Translations under genes and position numbers: made by a program
Shown here: positions 48,714 through 60,480 of the stretch, piece by piece
How the letters are laid out: each line of letters opens with the position of its first letter
How positions within the stretch are numbered: the first letter of the stretch is position 1
Assembly: GCA_019321725.1 (NCBI GenBank)
Contig: CM033106.1
Location: forward strand, 20,954,965-21,018,964
From: Paulownia fortunei
Taxonomy: Eukaryota > Streptophyta > Magnoliopsida > Lamiales > Paulowniaceae
DNA length: 64,000 nt
Direction: 5' to 3'
Notes under the pieces: model-generated
Told to the model about the DNA's origin: nothing
The model's database searches: none
What the model saw: only the letters and a program-made list of their open reading frames with translations

Positions 48714-50450
48714 TGATAAATGCATATTTTGACATATTTTTGTATCAAATCCTTTATACTTTCCTTACTTATTCTTGTTAATATTATAGTTTTATTAATG
48801 TTTTGTTTTAGGGAATTAATGAACAAAAAGAGATAAAAAAGAGTCAAAATAAAATCAAAGGAAACAACACGTTTCATGAGCAAGTTGACATATAATATTT
48901 TATTATATCAAATAGGCATCATAATTAGAAGAAAAGGGTCATTTTTGCCTAAATCTATCATGTGTAGATCATAATATATGCAAGAACTCACTTGGACTTT
49001 GCAAGTGATTGTTGGGTTTACATTAAATTCAAAATAAGTATATTTCTAAACTTATAGAGTTTTTGTATTTTAGGCATAACTCCGTATTCAAAAGCCCTAT
49101 AAATCTAAATCTTATTTCAATTGAAAGCTAAGAGATTGAACTAAAATTTTACTGTTGGAAACTCAACCTAATTCAACCTTGATTATAGCAGAAAATTTGT
49201 CCAAATGTGTATATTGGAAGGAATCTATATATGCTGACACATATCCTTAAATCAACATAACTTTCTCCCTAGTGGTTGGAATTAGGTGATTCAAGTTGAA
49301 AAATGAAGTTAATAAATAAATATACAGATCACTTTCCAAAATTAGCTAATTATATGGAAAACATATGTTACAAAAAATGGATCTAAAAAGGATATGTGAA
49401 TTTAGAGCACATTTGATGTTAAGTTGGAGTGCATTAGTAGTGAATTTGGAGATGCTAATTTAGGCACTATTCTACTATAAATAGGGGTTCTTGGATGATA
49501 CTCAAGATATATAAAAACCTTTAGAGGGGGAAAGAAAACTTTATTGTTATCTTTCTATAGGCTAATTTTTTTTGTAATAATGTAAGTTTTCTAGTAGTAA
49601 TAGAAATGTATTCTCTAGTTTCTTTTTTATTCTTAGTATTTTTTACTTTCATTATGTATTTCTAAATTTTATTTAGCTAAGGAAAAAGGGCGAACCTCTT
49701 GATGGAGGAAGATGACCAGTTATAAAAGTGCATAACATTCAGGTGTGTTATATTATTATTTTAATTTTTGATTTAAAACCCTCATTGTTTTGTGGTGATT
49801 CTTCATTTATGTATCACTAATATCACAACAAATATTTGGGTTAATTTAGCTTATTGTATGATTCTACTCCATCAATTGTTAATATAAAATTTTGATTTGT
49901 TGTAGACAAACGTGTGCATAACTACTTAATCGTATAAATAAGTGTTAGCGTTAAAACCTTCCTTATTTTATAGTGATTCTTGATTTTTGTATCACGAAAG
50001 GCACAACAAATACTTGAGTTCATTTATCTTATTATACAGTTCTACTCCACCGACTGCTAATGTGAAACTTTAATTTGTTGTATATAAAGGTATGCATAAA
50101 TACTCAATCTCATAAATAAATATTGGCGTTAAAACCTTTCTTGTTTAGTGGTGATTCTTGATTTTTGTATCATCAATGACACAAAAAATATTTGGGCTCA
50201 TTTAGTTTATTGTACGATTCTACTACACTGACTGCTAATGTGAAAACTTGATTTGTTGTAGACAAAGTTATGTATAAATACTTGATCCCATAAACAAGTA
50301 TTGGTATTAGGAGATAATATGCAAATAGTAAGAAAATATCATGATTACCTTAATACATGAGTTATTTGATAACACCTTCCCTTTGGAATCTTCAATATGC
50401 ATGAATACCAATAGTGACATTTAAAAGAGGTAAAAATAATAAATAAAAAT
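48714..50450 (+). mobile_element. Ty3-gypsy LTR, 3' end truncated, carrying three 178-bp units
   Basis: Starts TGATAAATGCATATTTTGACA after a polypurine tract, and is homologous in the opposite orientation to the LTR at 54835-56448 (which starts TGATAAGTGCATATTTTGATA). Homology runs through the 178-bp tandem block and stops at about 50450, so the last ~300 bases of the LTR are absent. Confidence 0.75.
49775..50308 (+). repeat. Three tandem 178-bp units inside the gypsy LTR
   Basis: Units start at 49775, 49953 and 50131, each with AAAACC followed by T-rich sequence, GTGATTCTT, GTATCA, CACAA(C/A)AAATA, ACTGCTAATGTGAAA-type and TTTGTTGTA phrases. Each is exactly 178 bases, with moderate divergence between copies. 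The homologous LTR at 54.8-56.4 kb has a single copy (about 55219-55396, minus). Confidence 0.9.
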
Positions 50451-51089
50451 GTGTAATAGTGTTCGTTAAACAAAACAAAAAAATCCTTTCATATATTTAT
50501 ATGTTTACATCATCAACCTTTAATAAATATTACATTTACCCGTTAAGATATAACTTAACCTTTTGTAACTCTATTAGAGTATAAGTTACATAACAATAAC
50601 CCCTTGAGATATTTCAGAAAATAAGAAAGATACCTTAGGGATAGAATTTACCCAAATGTGTACAAGTGACTTGAAATCAAATCCCACCTTAATCAGATGT
50701 TCCCTCAAAGCATTTATTAAAGCATAGACTGTTGGATTCGCATATACCCCATGATACATCACACAATGAAAATTTAAATTTAACAAAATATAGTTATGAC
50801 ACTCACAATTAATTAATATATTCCGATGCCTTGTGAGATGGATTATGCACAAATCAATTTTTTTTGAGTGAGGTGAAATGAATTTTTACTACACAAGCTT
50901 CCGACTAAAGAAGTGGGAAGGCCATGTAAACCAATTCGTGAATCCATAAATGTGCTAGATCAATTTCTGATAAACCACCCATGACCATTTACCTTTGAGC
51001 TACTAGTGTATATTCTTTAAAATTACTTCACACCTTGGATGCCCACATTAGATTAAAACTATATAGCTTTGATTCAATAGTTCTACCTA
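50451..51089. other. Sequence without recognised feature
   Basis: A minus-strand open frame (50586-50852) has no recognisable family. Position among nested elements suggests retroelement debris. Confidence 0.4.
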
Positions 51090-51520
51090 AGGAGTGTAGG
51101 GATCATAAAGAATACACAAATACTTTGAATAGAATAAAGAACACAAAATTACACAAACAAAAAATAAAAAAGAAAAAAAGAGAACACAGGAAGAAGAGAT
51201 AGGTTGGCCTGTTTTCACAAGCAAAGCTTGTGAAACAATCGGCCAGCTTGGTGTATTTATACACCAAGGGGTCGCTACTAGTTCCCATCTCCAATGTTTA
51301 CCTTGTTTGTGTCCAATTCTAATAGGTAGTACTTCATCTCCAAGATAGAATACCTTATTTCTTCTCTTACATTAAAGTTAGGCATCACGTCTGATTCTAC
51401 TAATTGGTTGGGTTGCAATTTGTGTTTGATAGGATACATGGTTGATTTTGGATTTCTTAGAGTTCTATAATCTTATAATTTCTATTCAATAGAAATTCAT
51501 TCTCCAAGACTATAACAATT
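51090..51520 (-). mobile_element. LTR-like promoter segment with paired hairpins (boundaries uncertain)
   Basis: On the minus strand a TATA-type box (GTATAAATAC) sits inside a perfect inverted repeat at 51268-51247. A second perfect inverted repeat follows at 51235-51213, then a pyrimidine-rich tract and the end GATCCCTACACTCC. This layout resembles a copia LTR (U3-R-U5), possibly starting TGTTATAG at 51517. No matching terminus or target-site duplication was established. Confidence 0.45.
51213..51268. repeat. Two adjacent perfect inverted repeats
   Basis: 51213-51235 is TTTCACAAGC-AAA-GCTTGTGAAA (10-bp arms). 51247-51268 is CTTGGTGTA-TTTA-TACACCAAG (9-bp arms), whose centre forms a TATA box on the minus strand. 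They are 11 bp apart. Confidence 0.9.
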
Positions 51521-51533
51521 TTCAAAACAATTC

Positions 51534-52043
51534 TGTTAGATCATAGAAACAGTAACTCGTAATCTTTAGTGTGAAACTTTACTTGTTATAATTTCTTCAA
51601 TGGATTAAAACTTAATCCTAATCCTAATGGATCTAATATACTAAAAAAATAAAAACCAAAATACAAGAGATTCGACATATGCCCGCAATGTCCATAATGA
51701 TAATGATATTTGAGAGGTAATGATCTTCTGTAGTCAAATCCAGTTGCCCCAATGGATACCTCTTCTATGATGGAGATAGAAAGAGAAGAGATAATACATC
51801 AATGTGACGTTGGGGACCATAACCCTAGGTAGTTTCCTTTATACACAACTCCAATTAGGGTATTTATCAATCTTAATTGAGTCGTAGTGCAGGTATCCAC
51901 ATTATTAATCCATACCTATATGGATATCATTGACCCAACTTAATATAGACCACTAGGTGAGTCCACACAAAATAATATGACACTAATATAATTATATATA
52001 TAAATATGTGGTCCACTTAATAGAAAATATTGATTTTCTAACA
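51534..52043 (-). mobile_element. 3' LTR (510 bp) of a copia element
   Basis: On the minus strand it runs from TGTTAGA (52043) to TCTAACA (51534), a perfect 7-bp inverted terminal repeat. It is preceded by the polypurine-type tract CTAAGTGGGAGAT. A TATA-like GTGTATAAAGG lies inside (near 51845). Degenerate copia pol lies immediately upstream on that strand. Confidence 0.85.
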
Positions 52044-54230
52044 ATCTCCCACTTAGACCACATATACATACAAGAAATAATTATATTATAAACTTTATGC
52101 TAGCTATATTATTTCTAAATATCCCTAAAGTTGCAATTTGGTCTACTAAACATACTAACATGGGACCAAAACGTCCATTGTTGCATTTATGAAATGGCAA
52201 CTAGAACCCTCAATGATCAGTACCTATTATATTTGAATGACACAGATCGAGTATGGAATGTAGCATGAAATTAAATGTAATGTGATCTAAACATGCATAT
52301 TTCCAACTAGTCCTACATAAACTTAAGTGAGATCAATCTTACTATTTCCACTAAATGCATTACTGCAACCTTAATGTTAAACAACAGTAGGAAAATGATG
52401 ACATGATAAATATCATATATTAAATCAAATTCAATATGAAAATCTATCAACTTATCACTGTAGTGAAATAAACTTGAAATAAGTGTTAGTAATGAACATC
52501 TGAACTAAACTACAAACTCCCACTGAAAATGCACATCTTTAATCAAAACAACATCCATATGAGCAGTGTGCTCGTAAAACACCTTGGGTAGCAATCCCTT
52601 GGTGATTGTATCTGCAATAATGAAGTTGTACTGATGTGTTTTATTGACACATGATGCCTATAAATTGTTTCTTAAAAACAACAAGAAACTTGAAGTCTAT
52701 TTGCCTCCCTTTCAAAGACTTCTATTGTTGTTGGAATATGGTAGGACCGAATTATTGTCATAATATATTTTAATTGGTGTTTGATCACTATCCACAAAAT
52801 GTAGCCCAATAACTAAGTTTCGCAACCATATCCCATAATTAGATGCCTCACAATAGGCTATGAACTCGATTGTTATAATGGAAGGAGCTATAAGTGTTTA
52901 TTTAGCACTCTTACAGGAAATAACTTTTCCAACTAGCAGGTAAACATGACCTGAAGTGGATCTACTTATAGGCATCTTGCAAACTCGAAATTAGACAACT
53001 GAATGATCTCCCAAAGCTCTAATTTCCAATAAGTGAGCATATTTAGTCTTTTATTCTCTACAAATATAAAATAATTCTTTTACGTACTTAAATATCCACC
53101 TAATATTACGAACATTATATCCGAATGCGTACATACTTAAGCATGCATAAGATTTCCTACAACTGACGCAAAAGGAATAATTTGTATCTCTTTTACTTTA
53201 AACTCATTCTTGGGGCATTAATTGAGACAAGACTTGTCTCTCTTAGCAATGAGATTGTCTCCCACAGAACTTATGGTATATTACCTCAAATCCATATAAG
53301 ATAACTACTTGATAAATTATATAATACTATTAGCGGAAGCCTGCGTAAGACCGTAGATGGATTTTCTTAGTTTGCAGACCATATTCTTTAAATCTTTTGG
53401 GTACAAAGGTTTCTGGTTGCACCATATATATCATTTTATCAATGTTACCATTTCTAAATGAAGTCTTTATATCCATCTATTCTAGCTCCAAATCAAAATT
53501 GAGTCACAATTGCCATTATGATCCTAAAAAATAATCTTTCAATGAAACTAAAGAGAAAGTCAATTTATAATCAATACCTTTTGAGTGAAATCCTTGGTGA
53601 TTAGATGTGCCTAACATCTCTCAATATCGCCTATTAGATCCTTTTTGGTTTTAAATGTTCATTTGCAACCAATGGGCTTCATACCTTTAGAAATTTGATA
53701 AGATCCCAAACTTCATTGTCTTTTATGGATTACATCTTATCTTTCATGACATCAATTCAGTTTTGAGAATTAAAACTTTATTTGGTTTGATGAAAGTTCA
53801 TTAAATCATTTTCCATCATTTCTATGTCATCCGTATGTTTTTAGAGAAAAATGATATAGTAATATGAAACCACACTTTTTATTTTTCTAGTGGCATTTCC
53901 TCTTGAGGTTGTTGAGTTTGCACTTAGTGAACAACTTCTTTATTTTAGACAGGGAGCTTCTCAACATTGTCTCGATAATCTAGATTTGTATCTTGAACAA
54001 TGCTAGGAATTGGAGCCTCATCATTGTCAATAACAACTATAGGAAGAGAAATAAATTCCTCTTCAAAGACAATATCCCTAACCTTATCTCCCACAAACTC
54101 CTCAAGAGATCCGTATTTCTTATCTCAAAATTGACCTAGTCAGGGATCACAAAATTTGTAATTGTTAAGTCTAAAATTGGCGTGGAAACCCCAAGTATAT
54201 TGCACAATTTAGTATTTCAAGTTTTTTGAA
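52044..54230 (-). pseudogene. Degenerate Ty1-copia pol remnant (RT and RNase H)
   Basis: Stops interrupt every frame, but in order on the minus strand one can read the integrase-RT linker (SLEEFVGDKVRDIVFEEEFI near 54100), the RT segment IKTSFRNGNIDKMIYMVQPE near 53450, and RNase H pieces (SRSTSGHVYLLVGKVISCKS near 52950, YYDNNSV near 52750). Gag, protease and 5' LTR are not seen. It belongs with the LTR at 51534-52043. Confidence 0.75.
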
Positions 54231-54239
54231 AGTCATTGA

Positions 54240-54834
54240 CTGACCACATTTACAATTTTATAGCTGCCGATTTTATTTATAATGTATCTGACAGCTTTTA
54301 TTGGTTATGTACATATTTTGATAAGCATGGAAAAATATTTCCAAGATATTGATTGTAGATGTTCAAAAACATATCTGTGTGATTTAGATTGATACAATGA
54401 AAATAAGGAAAGATCTTCATGTATGGGAATAATCTTTGAAGATTATGGAAGTCCAAATAGAGTGTATTTAGACACCTTGAAGTGGAAAATTACTCTAATT
54501 AATGTTGTATAAAATAAATACTTGAAGCAAAGAAGATTGAGCTTGGCTATTCACGTTCACTCAAAATTTGAAGCTTTAAGCACGTGTTTTTTCGTACAAT
54601 TTACTCTTCTTGAGAAGAGGTTGCGCCTTTTGGGAGATTGGCATAATTCTTTGAGAGAGAAGGTCGGTCTGCCGTCTGAAAGAATTTTAGCGTTATAGGC
54701 AGTTCAACATCGAGGAAATCTCGCTGGACATTTACTAATTGATTAAGTTCAAGAACAATATCATATGTAAAGAGAGAGTCTTTATATTATGAATAAGTCC
54801 TATTATTGTAATTGTACAATCTGAATTAGTGAAG
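54240..54834 (+). mobile_element. Probable 5' LTR, left part, of a SIRE-like copia element
   Basis: Non-coding sequence upstream of a SIRE-type gag-pol. It ends abruptly at 54834, where an inverted gypsy LTR begins; the remainder continues at 56449. The left boundary (perhaps TGATAGCTGCC near 54257) is a guess. Confidence 0.45.
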
Positions 54835-56448
54835 TGATTTGCTACAACTTTAAGGTTGCAAACCTAAGTGCAGGTTGTATTAAGTAATAAATTTATCGTG
54901 AGTTCGAGGTCGATCCACATGAAAGTTGTTTGAAGAATTCAAGTTTATATTTCTAAAAAGATGGAGTTTATGTGAATTAAAATATATGAACAATTAATGT
55001 ATACTGTAACTAAAGAAAAACCAAAGTAATAAAAATATTGAGGATTAGGGATCCACTCTTGAGTTTTGGATATATAAATGATTATTTATTCTTTTTACCT
55101 CTATTAATTGCCACAATTGGAATCCATACATAATGAAGGTTCCAATGGAAAGATATTATCAAATAACTTATGCAATAAGGTAATCATGATATTGTCTTAC
55201 TATTGCAAATTATCTCTTAACGCCAACACTTATTTATGGGATCAAGCATTTATGCACACCTTTGTCAACAACAAATCAATGTTTCACATTAGCATTCGGT
55301 GGGGTAAAACCGTACAATAAGCTAAATGAACTCAAGTATTTGTTGTGCTATTAGAGATACATAAATCAAGAATCACCACAAAACAAGTAAAGTTTAGATC
55401 AAAAATAAAAATAATAATACAACATATTTAAACATTTTCTACCCTTATAACCATTCCTCTTCCTCCATCAAGAGGTTCACTCTTTTTCCTTAGCAAAATG
55501 AAATTTAGAGAGACATAATAAAAGTAGCAAATACTAAAAATATAAGAGAAACTAGAGAATGCATTTCTATTACTACTAGAAAACTTACAATACTAGAAAA
55601 CATACAAATTAGAAAACTTAGCCTAAATAAACCCTCTACCCCTCCTCTCTTACATGTTTAATACATGACCTATTTATACTACTTGGAGTAAGCTAGAGGC
55701 CAAACAAATAATAGAGGGGTTAATCAAGTGGTATGCTAGTTGCCAATAGTAGGTAAGTTGCTACACCAAGTTCTCACCCATTGAATTGACTGTATTTTTC
55801 GATCAGATACACTCAGATTTTGAATATGCATAAAAAATAAAAATTATAAATATTTCGATGCTGATATATTTTCATATATCGTTTGTCAAATTTTGTGGTC
55901 GGATGAAGGAGATATGGTTAAATTACTGAGTCATGTCCAAAAGCCATCCTTAACAGCAGTAGCAACTTGCAGCCTATGTTTTTATCATTTTGACACATTT
56001 TCTTACCATCTTGTCTTCAGCAAACTTGTTTATTTACCTATTTTGTATAATATATCCAAATTTTAGCCAAAATAAATTTGGGTTCAAGAGATATAATCCA
56101 ATTGGTAAAATACGTCAATATTGGGCTGAACTCTGATTCGAATTTTGATGATCCATTTGTGCAACTACTTGGATGAATTTTATGCTATAATCAACACTGA
56201 ATTGGGCTAAGCTTCCAATAGAAAAGTTGTACCTCTATCTCTTTTCTTTTAAATGAAATAAGCTTTAGGTCCATAGGGCTTTTGATCATGAAGTTATGCT
56301 CAAATTACAAAAAACTGTACAAGTCTGGAAACATGCTTCAATTTATTTCCTAACATAAAATATTAATAGAACAATAATATTAACAAGAATAAAACAAGAA
56401 AAGTATAAAGGATTTGATATAAAAATATATCAAAATATGCACTTATCA
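54835..56448 (-). mobile_element. Gypsy LTR (1614 bp) in inverted orientation, probably a solo LTR
   Basis: On the minus strand it starts TGATAAGTGC (56448) and ends GCAAATCA (54835), giving TGAT...ATCA ends. It is homologous to the LTR at 48714-50450 but has only one copy of the 178-bp unit. Neither a primer-binding site nor a polypurine tract adjoins it, so it looks solo. The 5-bp flanks (TGAAG left, TGTTT right) do not match, so a target-site duplication is not confirmed. Confidence 0.7.
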
Positions 56449-56640
56449 TGTTTGTTGCAGGTGGTGGCCTCGTGCATATAGAGTACATTTGTACTTGAAG
56501 CATGTAAAAAATTCCTAGTATCGATTTTTTACTTTCTGTTTTTCTATTCACTATTGCAATAGTTAGTCACATTATTATAACAATCAAATTTGATTAATTA
56601 ATTAAAGTGAGTAATAGCACTAAAACAGGTTTATCAATTG
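56449..56640 (+). mobile_element. 5' LTR, right part, and primer-binding-site region of the SIRE-like element
   Basis: Resumes the copia leader after the interrupting LTR. Around 56640-56655 the sequence GACATTAAGAGCTGG resembles a decayed initiator-tRNA-Met primer-binding site (family form TGGTATCAGAGC). Gag starts at 56706. Confidence 0.5.
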
Positions 56641-56705
56641 ACATTAAGAGCTGGTCACTAGATATACATAGTGAGATTTTGTGAACTGATGTGTTTGACG
56701 TGCAG

Positions 56706-59700
56706 GAATGGATCATCTTCATGAATGAGGATCAACTACTCGACCTCCACTATTGGAAGGATCGAATTACTCATATTGGAAGGCTAAAATATGAGCCTTT
56801 ATTAAATCTGTGGATGAATGGGTTTGACGTGCTGTTATAACATATTGGAAACTTTCTGTGATGACAAATGAATAGAAAAAAAGGTTATTAAGCCAGAAGA
56901 TTTATAGAACACTGAGAATGAGAAAGTTGCAAATTACAACTTAAAGGCCCTAAATGCAATTTTTAGTGCACCTGATGTTAACCAATTCAAATTAATTACA
57001 ACATGTGAGAATACAAAGGAGACTTGGGAAATTCTCCAAACTGCCTATGAAGGAACAATAACTATACGAATGTCAAAACTCCAAATTTTGGCTTCAAGAC
57101 TTGAAGATCCTAGAATGGAGGAGAAAGAGATAATTGCCACCTTCAATGCAAAGCTATGTGAAATGAATCTCAAGCACTTGGAAAATAATATTTGGGCTTT
57201 AAACTTATGTGAAATGTCTTAAGGTTACTACCAGAAAGATTTGCGTTCAAGGTCACGGCCATTGAAGAAGCCTGTGATATTGAAAAAATGAAACTGGATG
57301 AGTTGATGGGCTCCTTACAAACTTTTGAATTGAATCTCAATCAAAACATGAGAGATAAAAGAAAAAATGTTGCTTTCCAAGCTAAAGTTCCAAAATCACC
57401 ATTTGAATCAGAGGACAATGATGATATATCGGAATCTTTGGCTCTTGTGATACTTTTTTTTGGGAAATTTCTCTAAATGATGATGAAAACTCAAGGAAGC
57501 AAGGTCTGGTAAGCCTTTCAGTTCACAAAAGGATAAAATTATTTCTAATTCTTCTGATCACAGGAAAACCAGAAGAATTCAATGTCGTGAATGTGAAGGG
57601 TTTGGACATATCCTAATAGAATGTGCCAATACTCTCAAACGGATGGGTAAGTCTTTGACTACTACTTGGAGTAATGAGTAATCTGAAGAAAGTTAGGAAA
57701 ATGATGAAGAAGAACATGTGAGCGATCATATGGCATTCAACTCTAAGATGATCAAGAGTCATTGTGAACATGCTGCAACAATTTAAAGGTATGTTCCAAT
57801 AGTTAAGTATAATGCAACATATATGACTTTATCTACTATAACATCTAAGAAGGATGTGTAGAGTTCAGATTTTGAAATTGATAGTAATGAGGAAGAGCCC
57901 AACATCGAGAAAATTCAGCAAACAATAACAAAATATTTCAAAAGTAGCTTGAGATATATGGAAAATCAACAAGTTACTTGATGAACAAATTATTGTACTA
58001 AACAAGAAAAATAAATCAATGAAAGTAGAAATATTTGAGTTTACGAACGTTGTTGCTGAAAAGGACAGAAAATTCATGAAACTGAACAAGAACTACTTCA
58101 CACTCAAAAGATTATGAAGCTTGATTTTGGTAAGAAAAAACTAGATGAAATTCTCTCCATTGGTAAATCATGTAGTGATCATCATGGTTTAGGATATACT
58201 AGTGAGTCTTCAAATTCAAAAAACTGTTATTGTAAAGAAACAAAACTTGTTCAGTCCATCGTTGATAAAAGGAGAAAACCTATTATTCAAAACCCAAGCT
58301 AAAAAAGTTTATTCAAATTTGTCATTTATGTAATCTGCCTGGACATATCCGACCAAAATATTTTAAGTTTAATAAGGTTTTGAGGATGGTATGCATTTTA
58401 GTTCATCTACTTCTACAATATTGCAACCGAAATTTAAATTGTTGCAACAAACTCCTAAGATCAAAATTAACTTGAAAAATTAATCTAAAGAAGTAACTAG
58501 ATTAGAAAGTAAGATCTTGGATGTTTTCTTGTAGACATTACTTTAAAATCTTGTACTGATGCTACTTGGTATTTTGATAGTAGATGTTCCAGACATATGA
58601 CAGGAGACAAGAAAAAATTGAAAGATTACCAAAGTGTGAATGAAGGACATGTTATTTTTGGGAATGGTGAAAGTGGATATGTATGTGGAAAAAGAGTACT
58701 CAATGTTGAATGACTGCCAAAACTTAAGAATGTACTCCATATTGAAGGTATGAAGGAAAATCTAACTAGCATCAATCAGTTTTATGATCAGAATCTCTTC
58801 GTCAAGTTTAATAAGGACAAATGTCAGGTATTTGATGAAACTGATAGGTGCGTGTTAACTAGTTCTCGTTTAATTAATAATTGTTATATGTTGCAACAAC
58901 ATTAGGTATGTTACAACATAAAAGTTGATGAAACTGATAGGTGCGTGTTAACTAGTTCTCGTTTAATTAATAATTGTTATATGTTGCAACAACATTAGGT
59001 ATGTTACAACATAAAAGTTGATGAAACTAATTTGTGGCACCAAAAATTAGGTTATTTGAATTTCAAAAATCTGACTAAGATTGTGAATACAGGAGCTGTG
59101 TTAAGAGTACCAAATTTGAACAAAATAAATCCAGGGGTGTGTGGCACCTGTCAACTTGGAAAATAAAAGAAGGGTACGCCTCCACATGGACCTCATAGGA
59201 CCCATGTAGGTAGAAAGTTTAGGAGGAAACAGGTATGTGTTTGTGTGTGTTGATGATTTTTCTAGATTTACTTGAGCATATTTTATAAGTGAAAAATCGA
59301 ATACCTTGCAGGTGATCAAAAAATTGTGCGAAAAATTGGTTAATAAAAGGAATAACAATATTGGTAAGATAGTTAGAATTCGAAGTGATCATGGTAAGGA
59401 GTTTGAAAATATTGTCTTTAATATTTTTTGTGAAAAATATGGAATTGCACATGAATTTTCGACTGCAAAAACACTACAATGGTGTTGTTGAAAGGAAGAA
59501 CAGAACTCTTCAAGAGATTACTAGGGTAATTTTGAAATCCAAAGAAGTTGCCATCCATTTTTAGGCAGAAGCTATCAGCACTGCATGTTACATCATTAAT
59601 AGGGTGTATTTGAGATTAAGTACCAAGAAAACCCCATATGAGATTTGAAAAGGTAAAAATCCTAATATTAACTATTTTCACATTTTTGGTTGTTTATGCT

Positions 59701-59800
59701 ATATCCTAAATAATTGTGAACAATTAAGAAAGTTTGATGCTAAGAGTGATAGAGGGATTTTTCTTGGTTATTGCTTGAACAGTAGGGTATATCATGTTTT
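56706..59800 (+). pseudogene. SIRE-like copia gag, protease and integrase remnant
   Basis: Gag starts ATGGATCATCTTCATG and shows SIRE-type blocks: TTRPPLLEGSNYSYWKAK, then TCENTKETWEILQTAYEGT and VTAIEEACDIEKMKLDELMG. Two zinc-knuckle sequences follow: QCRECEGFGHILIECAN near 57580 (CCHC), and ICHLCNLPGHIRPKYF near 58320, where the last Cys is Tyr. Protease has WYFDSRCSRHMTGDKK near 58570 (DSG changed to DSR). The pre-integrase segment LWHQKLGYLNFKNL is near 59035, and integrase has VRIRSDHGKEFEN near 59370. Frameshifts and stops are frequent, so it is not functional. Confidence 0.88.
58834..59028. repeat. Perfect 93-bp tandem duplication in the copia pre-integrase region
   Basis: The 93-bp unit starting GATGAAACTGATAGGTGCG occurs at 58834-58926 and, identically, at 58927-59019. 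The first nine bases of a third copy follow. 93 is a multiple of 3, so the frame is kept. The identity of the copies implies a recent event compared with the decay of the host element. Confidence 0.95.
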
Positions 59801-59842
59801 AACATGAGAACCAAACTGTCATGGAATCTTCAAATGTTGTAA

Positions 59843-60478
59843 TTGATGATTAAAATATTTTTTGCAGGGCAACAAACTGAAGAGGAATATCTCAGGATCA
59901 GTAATGAGATGGGAGTTGAACAAAATACAGTGCAAGTTACTGCTGAAACATATGTTGCAACAATAGAGTCGAATGTTGCAACAAACAAAATTGAAAATGA
60001 AACAAAAAGCACTGACTGCATTGAAGCATTACATAAAGCTCCTTCAGTCAGAGTTAAGAAGAACCATCCTACTGATCAAATTATTGGTTTGCTCACTATA
60101 GGTATGCGAACAAGGGACAAGCCAAAGGTAAGTTACAAAGATATGGTAAGGTATTTGTGTTTCATCTCTTTAATTAAACCTAAAAATGAGGAAGAAAAAT
60201 TTATTGAACAACCAAAAGGTTTTGAGGGTCCATATTTTCCTAATCATATTTTATGTGACAATTCAAGTGCTATTAACATTTGTAAAAACCTTGTTCAGTA
60301 TTCTAGAACCAAGCATATTGATATCCATCACCACTTTATTAGGGAATTAGTGGAAAGAAAAATTATAATAATAGAATATATCGCAACAAAGAAACAACTT
60401 GCGAATATCTTCACTAAACCTTTAGATGCACTCTATTTTGATTCCTTGAGAAAGTCTCTAGGAATCTGTGTGTTGTAG
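59843..60478 (+). pseudogene. 211-aa open frame: SIRE-like copia linker joined to RNase H end, RT deleted
   Basis: Starting at 59843 the frame stays open for 211 codons. Residues ~1-95 are the variable integrase-RT linker. A short RT piece EEKFIEQPKGFEGPYFPNH follows, then the sequence passes directly to the end of RNase H (CDNSSAINICKN, SRTKHIDIHHHFIRELVE, LANIFTKPLDALYFDSLRK). The RT core, including its catalytic YVDD motif, and the front of RNase H are missing, evidently through internal deletions that kept the frame. It probably has no function; the long frame is worth noting among otherwise broken remnants. Confidence 0.85.
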
Positions 60479-60480
60479 GA

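Noticed and set aside
50586..50852. 88-aa minus-strand frame
   Set aside because: No recognisable family; it lies among nested element debris and could be chance.
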